Shown here: piece by piece, positions 8,775 through 16,886 of the stretch | Layout: the number at the start of each line of letters is the position of its first letter | Numbering within the stretch: position 1 is the stretch's first letter | Assembly: GCF_000527695.1 (NCBI RefSeq) | Contig: NZ_ATSX01000001.1 | Coordinates: forward strand, 1,302,001-1,366,000 | Direction: 5' to 3' | From: Commensalibacter papalotli (ex Servin-Garciduenas et al. 2014) | GTDB lineage: Bacteria; Pseudomonadota; Alphaproteobacteria; Acetobacterales; Acetobacteraceae | Length of the DNA stretch: 64,000 nt | Position numbers and translations under genes: made by a program | The notes under the pieces: model-generated | Database searches by the model: none | Seen by the model: the letters and a program-made list of their open reading frames with translations, nothing else | What the model was told of the DNA's origin: nothing

Positions 8775-9455
8775 TTATTGTTTTTTTTTGGCGGCCTGAA
8801 TTTGACTGCCACTAGGTGTATTTATTTCCAGCTGCCCTTGAGCTTTAGAGTTATTATAAGTATCAGTAGCGCCACTTAACTCCACTGTATTGAGCACAAC
8901 CAATATTTCTTGGAATGTAATTTGATATTGCACCATTTGAGTACCTTGGCTAGGACTGCGATTAACAGAATATCCCGTAATCTTGATATTTTTCATAGTG
9001 CGCTCTGCAGTATGCAGCTCATATAAAGTCGTTGTACTTTGAGCTGTTTCCAAAGCTGTTTCAAAAAATTTACGTTGTTTTTCAGTCCCTGTAGAAACAT
9101 AAGTAATTTGACCTTGTCGAGGTTGTTCAACAAGGTTGTAAGCCATCGTTCTACCGCCCTTTATTTGACCATCTGCGCTTTTACTGCTTTCAACAGGGGC
9201 TGTCGTAACATTATAATTTTTACTATAATTTAATGCAGTCACTCCACTTTCAGTTGAAGTATCTACACTTAACACCTTGAAATATTTTGCTAACCCTTGT
9301 AATTCGTCCGCACTTAATCCCTTTTCGTAAAACGCATTCCCTCTAGCATCAAAAATACCAAAACGGGAATTCGCATTAATCAGTTGATTCAGTGCTTTCC
9401 ACCCAGCACTTTGTGCGTAGGAACTCAACACATTCCCTACCCCTATTTTTGCCAT
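8775..9455 (-). CDS. Phage baseplate / tail-tube-initiator protein
   Basis: I start at the ATG at 9455, because GGAGGG lies five bases upstream. A longer frame to 9506 would run through the hairpin at 9468-9491. The 226-residue product starts MAKIGVGNVLSS, and its C-terminal half has the segment ITGYSVNRSPSQGTQMVQYQ followed by a strand ending in FQEI. That pattern is common in tail proteins lying between the tape measure and the baseplate hub. It is probably the ring that joins the tail tube to the hub. The exact family name is not certain. Confidence 0.68.
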   Translation of the reverse strand: MAKIGVGNVLSSYAQSAGWKALNQLINANSRFGIFDARGNAFYEKGLSADELQGLAKYFKVLSVDTSTESGVTALNYSKNYNVTTAPVESSKSADGQIKGGRTMAYNLVEQPRQGQITYVSTGTEKQRKFFETALETAQSTTTLYELHTAERTMKNIKITGYSVNRSPSQGTQMVQYQITFQEILVVLNTVELSGATDTYNNSKAQGQLEINTPSGSQIQAAKKKQ

Positions 9456-9467
9456 CTGGCCCTCCAT

Positions 9468-9491
9468 AAAAAAAGCACCGTAAAAGTGCCT
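9468..9491 (-). terminator. Weak hairpin with T7 run before the tube-initiator gene
   Basis: The minus strand shows AGGCAC and GTGCT arms with a short loop and seven T residues. It is immediately followed by the GGAGGG ribosome site of the gene starting at 9455. The stem is short, so efficiency is doubtful. Confidence 0.45.
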
Positions 9492-9530
9492 ATTTAATTT
9501 ATTCATTACCCACTAAAATTAATTAAAATA

Positions 9531-12116
9531 CTACTTAACTGTTGCCCTTTGCTCATATTTTCTATCTCCCATTCCACTCCCACATGTATGACGTTTTAAT
9601 TGTTCACAAACTTGTTGTGCAATTTTTATTGGGTCTCCACTGGGTGGATTAACTGTAATTTTTACATCATATTTATAAGTATTACTCAAATTTTCTATAT
9701 GAGAGCAGTCTTTACCCATTTTTACATCAGCTGCTGTAGGATTTTTACCGATATGTTGTTTTCTTTTTGCATCTAACTGATGGGGCTGTTTATCACCTGT
9801 TATACTTACTTCATTTACTTGCTGATAGGATTTGCTTACCTGCGCCGCTGGACTATTTAAATTAGTCTTGGGCATCCCTCGTTGTGCTTCAGCTGGAGCA
9901 GGGATTACACTTTTATTTTTCCCCTCTGATACTGTCTGATTTTTACTGATCTGTCGTTTTCTTTTTGTATTTAGCTGATTGGGCTGTTTACCAACTGTTA
10001 TACTTACTCCATTTACTTGCTGAGACGGTTTGCTTATTTGGATCGCTGGGCCATTCAAATTAGTCCTTGTCATCCCCTGTTGTGCTTCAGATGAAAAAGA
10101 AATAATGGTTTTATTTTTTCCTTCTGATACTATCGAATTTTCATTGATATATTGTTTTCTTTTTGCATCTAACTGATGGGGCTGTTTACCACCCGTTATA
10201 CTTACTTCATTTACTTGCTGAGACGGTTTACTTACTTGGGTTGCTGAACTATTTAAATTAGTCTTTGGCATCCCCTGTTGTAATTGAGATGAAGAAGAAA
10301 TAACGCTTTTATTTTTCCCCTCTGATACTTTCCGCTGATCGTTATTTATGTTCTTTTTGAAATTATAAACTTCACTCGATAAATCCTGCTCATTTTGCTT
10401 TCTTTTTGGTCCCCAATAATCCTCTTGCCATTGTGATTTTACAGCATTATCTACACCCCATTGAATATCATCAAAAGAGCCTTTTAATTTTTTGCCAATA
10501 TCTGCAACCATCTTTCCTTGAGCAGTAAACAACCCAATCTCTAATGTTTTCGGATCCACATCAACCTTATATCCTGACCAAGCCTCTAACTGTTTAATTT
10601 TTTCCTGATTACCAGGGGCTCTTAATTCATTCACACGCTTCGTAAGATCCTCTAACCTTTCCCCTGAATTTCCAACGACTTTTCCTTGCTTATCACGAAT
10701 ATCAAATCGAAACATTTCATTATTATAATCGACATTCCAACCTTTTTTTTCTTTTAAGTAATCTAAGGTAACCTGATTTTCTTTTTTCTCTTTTTCACTA
10801 TTGGCAAGCAATAACTTTTCTTTTTGCTCTTGAAGAGTATATTCTGGTGGTCTTTCACCATAAGGTTTCATTGCATAATTCAGAGCATTAGCCTCTGTAA
10901 CCATTAATAACCCCGTAGCTTTGAGCCCTTCAACTGTTAAGCTCAAATTTTTTGCAAAATCCGACATCCCCTCACTGGCTTTTCCAGCACTTCCACCTAA
11001 CCCTTCAAACATAGGGGAAATACCCCCCAGTGATTGATTCATAAAAGCTAGAGTTTTATTGAAATCATCAACCCCACCATAAATTGCGGCTGCTTCATCA
11101 GGGTTTCTGAACATCTTCTCTGATGCTTCTCTCAGTGCATATTCTTGAACACCAGAAGATCTTGTTACACCACCTTGTTCAGTAATGGTTACATTGTTTT
11201 TATAATCACTTTGTGCATCAACAAAATTCAGATTTGAAGGTAAATTTCTGTTTGATTCCTGTGCATGTTGCTCTGCCATCCAAACAGGATCATGCTCTCT
11301 TTGATACCGAAAACTTTCACTGGTGAAATCACTTCTTCTTTGACCTTCCAATACTTTAACTAAAGAACTGGTCATATAGGCAAAAATATTGGCATCTTTA
11401 CCAAAATAATCTTGTCCAGCAGCCACAGCCTCTTTGTTTCCTGCCGAATTTGCTTTGGACATTGCCTCAATTAAAATAGGAATTAATGCTTTGGTATCTT
11501 GTGCCCCTGAAATCTGTTTTAAAATACCATGATCTTGTTGATATAATGCATTGATCATTGGAATTTTTAATAAAGCATTCTGATCATTTTTAACATCAAG
11601 AATTGCCTTACTTTTTTCCTGAAAATTATCTGCATGTTCAGCATCCACACCAAACTTACTTGACATATACCGGTTAAACATTAATTCTTCATAACTCACC
11701 CGCATCGCAGTAGCCGTATTATTATCTGCCTGCATTGTTTGTGAAACCGTCATCGGCGTTAGTTTAGAAACAATTTGTTTAAGCGAAATATTGAACTCTA
11801 AAAATGCAGCATTTTGATCTGCCAGTAATTGAATATAATTCTTTTGTAAATTAATTTGCTGTTGAGAATCTGCAACCCCTTTGTTTTCTGCTTTTTGAGA
11901 AAAATCGTCATTTACCAGACGTTTTACAATCTCATCAATATTTTGTTCATAAAGGGCAAATAATTTATTGATATGGTTATATGCATTCGTTACGGTTTGA
12001 TCTAATTTTGCAATAGAGGCAGCTAACTGTTTTCCATATTCCAAAGTATCAGAGTTAATTTCTTGATGTGTTGGAATTACTCTGGGAACAGATGTGTTAG
12101 AAGATATATCGGCCAT
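9531..12116 (-). CDS. Phage tail tape measure protein with internal tandem repeats
   Basis: This is the longest gene between the tail chaperone and the baseplate genes, as a tape measure should be. The 861-residue product is mostly helical and charged, with long heptad-like stretches (YGKQLAASIAKLDQ, LLLANSEKEKKENQVTLDYL). The C-terminus (YDVKITVNPPSGDPIKIAQQ) resembles the strand-helix ending common in such proteins. Residues 597-794 are three consecutive 66-residue repeats. No peptidoglycan hydrolase domain or clear membrane segment is evident, so membrane penetration probably relies on other proteins. The family is inferred from size, position and composition. Confidence 0.72.
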   Translation of the reverse strand: MADISSNTSVPRVIPTHQEINSDTLEYGKQLAASIAKLDQTVTNAYNHINKLFALYEQNIDEIVKRLVNDDFSQKAENKGVADSQQQINLQKNYIQLLADQNAAFLEFNISLKQIVSKLTPMTVSQTMQADNNTATAMRVSYEELMFNRYMSSKFGVDAEHADNFQEKSKAILDVKNDQNALLKIPMINALYQQDHGILKQISGAQDTKALIPILIEAMSKANSAGNKEAVAAGQDYFGKDANIFAYMTSSLVKVLEGQRRSDFTSESFRYQREHDPVWMAEQHAQESNRNLPSNLNFVDAQSDYKNNVTITEQGGVTRSSGVQEYALREASEKMFRNPDEAAAIYGGVDDFNKTLAFMNQSLGGISPMFEGLGGSAGKASEGMSDFAKNLSLTVEGLKATGLLMVTEANALNYAMKPYGERPPEYTLQEQKEKLLLANSEKEKKENQVTLDYLKEKKGWNVDYNNEMFRFDIRDKQGKVVGNSGERLEDLTKRVNELRAPGNQEKIKQLEAWSGYKVDVDPKTLEIGLFTAQGKMVADIGKKLKGSFDDIQWGVDNAVKSQWQEDYWGPKRKQNEQDLSSEVYNFKKNINNDQRKVSEGKNKSVISSSSQLQQGMPKTNLNSSATQVSKPSQQVNEVSITGGKQPHQLDAKRKQYINENSIVSEGKNKTIISFSSEAQQGMTRTNLNGPAIQISKPSQQVNGVSITVGKQPNQLNTKRKRQISKNQTVSEGKNKSVIPAPAEAQRGMPKTNLNSPAAQVSKSYQQVNEVSITGDKQPHQLDAKRKQHIGKNPTAADVKMGKDCSHIENLSNTYKYDVKITVNPPSGDPIKIAQQVCEQLKRHTCGSGMGDRKYEQRATVK
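9735..10328 (-). repeat. Three tandem 198-bp in-frame repeats in the tape measure gene
   Basis: Units lie at 10131-10328, 9933-10130 and 9735-9932, each encoding 66 residues beginning VSEGKNK and ending in a Lys/Arg-rich stretch (DAKRKQ or NTKRKR) plus a short linker. The units are similar but not identical at the protein level, so the duplication is not brand new. Unit gain or loss keeps the frame. Confidence 0.93.
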
Positions 12117-12160
12117 AATCCTATCCTGTTTTTAATAAATAAATGCATCATTGCGATAGC

Positions 12161-12189
12161 TTGTCAAAAATAATAAAGTGAAATAAAGT
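12161..12189 (+). promoter_or_regulatory. Candidate promoter for the secreted-paralogue array
   Basis: TTGTCA at 12161-12166 and TAAAGT at 12184-12189 are separated by 17 bases and lie upstream of the first plus-strand gene. Matches to the sigma-70 consensus are moderate. A promoter is required here because the array faces against the late operon. Confidence 0.35.
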
Positions 12190-12224
12190 GAAAACAATTT
12201 GTTAATGTAATAAGGCTTCGTAAA

Positions 12225-12716
12225 GTGAAAAAAATCATCTTTCTTCTACCCCTCCTAACTTTTCCCTTCTCCGCAATGGCTCAATCAAAACCAGAGAGAG
12301 CACCCGATGCCTATATTGAAGCAACGGAACAACGTTTTTTTCCCATTTTATGCAAAGAGGGATTAAAGGGGTTAATGAATGAAGTTTATGATTGTTACCA
12401 ACATACCAAAGATAATGATCCAAAATATCTACAATGTATGATCGCCGATGCTTTTGTATTTAGCATAACTTCTAAAGTAAATAAAAAAGCTGAAGATCTT
12501 GGGCAGCCTATACCTTTTGATGCGCCATTCTTTACACAAGAAAAATGGACTAATCGCATAAGAAAACTTTTAACTTTACCACAACTAAGTGGTTATCCAA
12601 GTAATGAGCGTACCCCATATCTCGTTAAATCAACAAATGAATTTATACATGCCTCAGATGCAATGAACGCCGATCCCAAGAACAGCTGTATAACTAAAAC
12701 TAAACCTGTTCAATAA
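12225..12716 (+). CDS. Secreted Cys-rich protein, paralogue 1 of a prophage cargo array
   Basis: The 163-residue protein starts at a GTG with AAGG nine bases upstream; the downstream copies use ATG. A 19-residue signal peptide (MKKIIFLLPLLTFPFSAMA) is followed by a mature domain with four cysteines (43, 57, 71, 155) conserved in the next two paralogues, suggesting a disulfide-bonded periplasmic fold. Shared motifs are VYDCYQHTK, YLQCMI and QLSGY. I do not recognise the family. The gene lies on the opposite strand between the tail chaperone and the tape measure, the position of a moron. This copy has diverged most from the others. Confidence 0.8.
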   Translation: MKKIIFLLPLLTFPFSAMAQSKPERAPDAYIEATEQRFFPILCKEGLKGLMNEVYDCYQHTKDNDPKYLQCMIADAFVFSITSKVNKKAEDLGQPIPFDAPFFTQEKWTNRIRKLLTLPQLSGYPSNERTPYLVKSTNEFIHASDAMNADPKNSCITKTKPVQ

Positions 12717-12727
12717 AGCTATATAAA

Positions 12728-13198
12728 ATGAAAAAAATCCTTTTTCTTCTATCTCTCCTAACTCTTCCCTTCTCCGCTATGGCTCAATCAAAACCAGAAA
12801 GAGCACCCGATGCCTATATTAAAAAAACTGCAGAACGCTTTTTTCCCAATTTATGTAAAGACAGCTTAGAAGGATTAATGAACGATGTTTATGATTGTTA
12901 CCAACATACCAAAAATAATGATCCACAATATCTGCAATGTATGATCGGAGATACTTATGTATTTGCTGCTGTTTTCAAAGCAAACCAAAAAGCTGCAGCT
13001 CTTGGACGTCCGATACCTTTTAATGTACCATTCTTTTCGCAAGAAAAATGGGCTGAACGCACAGGAGATCTAATCAGAATACCGCAATTAAGTGGCTATA
13101 TATTGGGAGAGCGCACCCCTTATCTCGAAAAATCAACAAAACAATTTATTGATGATATTAACATAATGTATGCAGATAAAAACAATGTCTGTAAATAA
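12728..13198 (+). CDS. Secreted Cys-rich protein, paralogue 2
   Basis: The 156-residue protein has the same 19-residue signal peptide type and the same four cysteines as its neighbours. It is nearly identical to paralogue 3. The stop codon and the 11-base gap to the next gene (AAAGCTATATAAA then ATG) are repeated exactly at each junction, which shows tandem duplication of a unit of about 482 bases. It has no membrane segment after the signal. The function is unknown; a periplasmic role in the lysogen, for example superinfection exclusion or toxin neutralisation, is only a guess. Confidence 0.8.
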   Translation: MKKILFLLSLLTLPFSAMAQSKPERAPDAYIKKTAERFFPNLCKDSLEGLMNDVYDCYQHTKNNDPQYLQCMIGDTYVFAAVFKANQKAAALGRPIPFNVPFFSQEKWAERTGDLIRIPQLSGYILGERTPYLEKSTKQFIDDINIMYADKNNVCK

Positions 13199-13209
13199 AG
13201 CTATATAAA

Positions 13210-13680
13210 ATGAAAAAAATCCTCTTTCTTCTACCCCTCCTAACCCTTCCCTTCTCGGCAATGGCTCAATCAAAACCAGAGAGAGCACCCGATACCTATA
13301 TTAAAGAAACTGCAGAACGCTTTTTTCCCAATTTATGTAAAGACAGCTTAGAAGGATTAATGAACGATGTTTACGATTGTTACCAACATACTAAAGATAC
13401 CGATCCAAAATATCTGCAATGTATGATCGGAGATGCTTATGTCGTTAATGCTGTTTCTAAAGCTAACAAAAAAGCTGCAGCTCTGGGACGACCTCTCCCT
13501 TTTAATGTACCTTTCTTTTCACAAGAAAAATGGGCTGGTCGTTCAGGAGACCTAGTCACTATACCTCAATTAAGTGGCTATATATTGGGAGAACGCACTC
13601 CATATCTTGTCAAATCAACAAATAAATTTATTGATGATATTAACATAATGTATGCAGATAAAAACAATGTCTGTAAATAA
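13210..13680 (+). CDS. Secreted Cys-rich protein, paralogue 3
   Basis: The 156-residue protein differs from paralogue 2 at a modest number of positions, mainly in the middle region (VVNAVSKANKK against VFAAVFKANQK). Both end in the same YADKNNVCK tail. The signal peptide and all four cysteines are retained, so selection appears to maintain the fold. The gene is followed by the same junction sequence and then by a truncated fourth copy. Confidence 0.8.
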   Translation: MKKILFLLPLLTLPFSAMAQSKPERAPDTYIKETAERFFPNLCKDSLEGLMNDVYDCYQHTKDTDPKYLQCMIGDAYVVNAVSKANKKAAALGRPLPFNVPFFSQEKWAGRSGDLVTIPQLSGYILGERTPYLVKSTNKFIDDINIMYADKNNVCK

Positions 13681-13691
13681 AGCTATATAAA

Positions 13692-13778
13692 ATGAAAAAA
13701 ATCCTCTTTCTTCTACCTCTCCTAACCCTTCCCTTCTCGGCAATGGCTCAGGATAAAACAATCCTTTTGCTATATTAA
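13692..13778 (+). pseudogene. Truncated fourth copy of the secreted paralogue (signal peptide only)
   Basis: The ATG and 20 residues identical to the signal peptide region of paralogue 3 are followed by eight unrelated residues (DKTILLLY) and a stop. The homology breaks exactly after the signal peptide, so this is the residual end of the tandem duplication. It could still give a short exported peptide of nine residues. Confidence 0.8.
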
Positions 13779-13811
13779 ACTTTTCATACATTATTAAGCC
13801 CATGAACATCG

Positions 13812-13976
13812 CTAATCTCGCTGGGCATTAATTTTCGCCTGTTCCATAAGAACCAGTTCATTGTAATTATTAACCATAATGATTTCCAAGAAATCATATA
13901 AGTCTTGTATTCCATAAATAGTTTTTAGCTCGTTTAATGTAGCAAAGCAAGAACTCACCACTTGCCCTATAGCTTG
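13812..13976 (-). other. Probable -1 frameshift extension of the tail assembly chaperone
   Basis: Overlapping the 3' end of the chaperone gene, the -1 frame is open and reads 54 residues starting QAIGQVVSSCFATLNELK, with YGIQDLYDFLEII further on, and stopping at 13812. This looks like a real tail-chaperone C-terminal domain. It has no good start codon or ribosome site of its own. Two runs of five C (coding strand; 13976-13980 and 13986-13990) lie just before the zero-frame stop, and slippage at TCC CCC AAG would fuse the two frames. Tail chaperones of many phages use such a frameshift. The exact slip site is inferred. Confidence 0.62.
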
Positions 13977-14554
13977 GGGGATGTTGGGGGTGTATCGGAT
14001 AACTGATCGGTCTGAGAGTCCATTTGATTGATAAATTTGCTCAAGTGACGCTTGGCGCCGCTGGTAAAAAAATCAGTATGAAGTTTAAATGCCTCCCGTT
14101 TTAATCCAAAAATAGTACTTGCTTCTTCAATATATTGGGTTGGATTATTTAACACTGGTTCAGTCATCTGAGTTTGCCCTGGATTTAAATAAATCGAGCA
14201 ACATTGTAGCAAAGGATCACTGACCACACGTAACTCATCGTAAGGCAGTTGAAAAAACATAGATGCAAAGTAAATTGCAAGACTTTCTGTTGCTTGATTG
14301 ATCGCAGCTTTACCTTCTTCACGTTCTTCAACCACTTCCTCAAGAGATTTATCTTCATTCACTTGTTGAACATAGGAATAAACCAATGGTAATAATACTG
14401 ACAAATCTTGGGAGGTTGCATTACGTAAAATCGCATTAATCGCGCGTTCTGCCCAGCTTTCAGTATCAAAAGCGGACATTTCTGTGATTTTAAAAAGTTT
14501 ACCTTGGTCTCTGCCTTTTTCTTCAATTTTAATGTCAATTGAACGACGTGCCAT
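13967..14554 (-). CDS. Phage tail assembly chaperone (short form)
   Basis: The 195-residue protein starts at an ATG with GGAG eight bases upstream. It lies right after the tail tube gene and ahead of the tape measure, the usual position of the G/GT chaperone pair. The sequence has an N-terminal strand-rich part (SIDIKIEEKGRDQGKLFKIT) and a helical body (WAERAINAILRNATSQDL, and YDELRVVSDPLLQCC). The C-terminus is Pro/Ser-rich and ends within a C-rich stretch where a -1 shift would produce a longer form. The chaperone coats the tape measure during tail assembly. Confidence 0.75.
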   Translation of the reverse strand: MARRSIDIKIEEKGRDQGKLFKITEMSAFDTESWAERAINAILRNATSQDLSVLLPLVYSYVQQVNEDKSLEEVVEEREEGKAAINQATESLAIYFASMFFQLPYDELRVVSDPLLQCCSIYLNPGQTQMTEPVLNNPTQYIEEASTIFGLKREAFKLHTDFFTSGAKRHLSKFINQMDSQTDQLSDTPPTSPKL

Positions 14555-14569
14555 CTATCTTTCTCCAAT

Positions 14570-14596
14570 AAAAAAGGCACCTGTTACAGTGCCTTT
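14570..14596 (-). terminator. Hairpin with T6 run before the tail chaperone gene
   Basis: On the minus strand AAGGCACTG and CAGGTGCCTT form a stem followed by TTTTTTATTGGAG. The final GGAG is the ribosome site of the chaperone gene. The same CTTTTTTATTGG string follows the hairpins at 6257 and 16832. Confidence 0.7.
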
Positions 14597-14642
14597 CAAT
14601 GTTATGTTATAGTTTTACAATTAATAGCCTAAAGACTATTAA

Positions 14643-15161
14643 TTAAACTTCCAAAACTGAATCCACTGATTCAAAACGAAATTTACATGCAATCGGTTGT
14701 AAGATTTTTGCGTGAGTAGGTATTGATTGCCATTCTATCCAGTAACCATTATTCAAGCTGAACGTTTTTCCTTGTGAAGGAACAATCATAGTACCGTTAA
14801 ACTTCATGGCTTCACGTTGAACCTGCATAACTTTTGCCAATGCCTGCAACGTTGCCAATGAATCAGATGCTGCAATAAAAGTAATGGTTAATTCGACAGT
14901 ATTTGCAGTAGCTAAATATCCACCGTATAAATTACCTTCCATTGATGTTGCTGTTTCAACCATCGTTTGATGAGAGAAACTGAAGGGATTATCAGAGGTC
15001 ATTCCCTCTAAACTCAAAGGAACCCCTACCAATGGAGATACAAACCCTGTTGCTGTTGATCCCAGACCCACAGCATCTGCTGCTGTATTATTCATCCAAG
15101 GATTAGACGCAATTAATGTTAATTTTGTATTAATTGCCGTAATTGTTCTATTTGCTGCCAT
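14643..15161 (-). CDS. Phage tail tube protein (DUF3277-type)
   Basis: The 172-residue beta-rich protein immediately follows the sheath gene with a one-base gap, the normal sheath-tube order. Segments SLEGMTSDNPFSFSHQTM and GGYLATANTVELTITFIAAS, then a Met/Lys helix (LAKVMQVQREAMK) and a C-terminal PIACKFRFESVD strand, fit tube proteins of DUF3277. It polymerises into the inner tail tube. No unusual feature is seen. Confidence 0.8.
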   Translation of the reverse strand: MAANRTITAINTKLTLIASNPWMNNTAADAVGLGSTATGFVSPLVGVPLSLEGMTSDNPFSFSHQTMVETATSMEGNLYGGYLATANTVELTITFIAASDSLATLQALAKVMQVQREAMKFNGTMIVPSQGKTFSLNNGYWIEWQSIPTHAKILQPIACKFRFESVDSVLEV

Positions 15162-15162
15162 G

Positions 15163-16746
<1,584 letters not shown>

Positions 16747-16753
16747 TTATTTA

Positions 16754-16779
16754 AATAAAAGGGCATATTCATATGCCCC
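16754..16779 (-). terminator. Hairpin with T-rich tail before the sheath gene
   Basis: The minus strand has GGGGCATATG and CATATGCCC-type arms with a very short loop, then TTTTATTT. It ends about 30 bases upstream of the sheath start. Confidence 0.65.
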
Positions 16780-16831
16780 TAGTTTCTTGACGGGCTTTAT
16801 TTTTCCCGTAATTTTTGATGATTATTCCAAT

Positions 16832-16855
16832 AAAAAAGACATCTAAAAAGATGCC
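16832..16855 (-). terminator. Hairpin with T6 run after the secreted fibre-like gene
   Basis: On the minus strand GGCATCT and AGATGTC pair and are followed by TTTTTTATTGG. It probably ends the transcript of the gene at 16887-19667. Another inverted repeat (ACGGG/CCCGT) lies nearby at about 16789-16809. Confidence 0.7.
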
Positions 16856-16886
16856 TGACCTAATTATGAATAATATTTATAAATGG

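Noticed and set aside
14359-14580. Alternative frame within the tail chaperone gene
   Set aside because: It overlaps the chaperone start in another frame, contains the hairpin T-run in its first codons, and has no family pattern.
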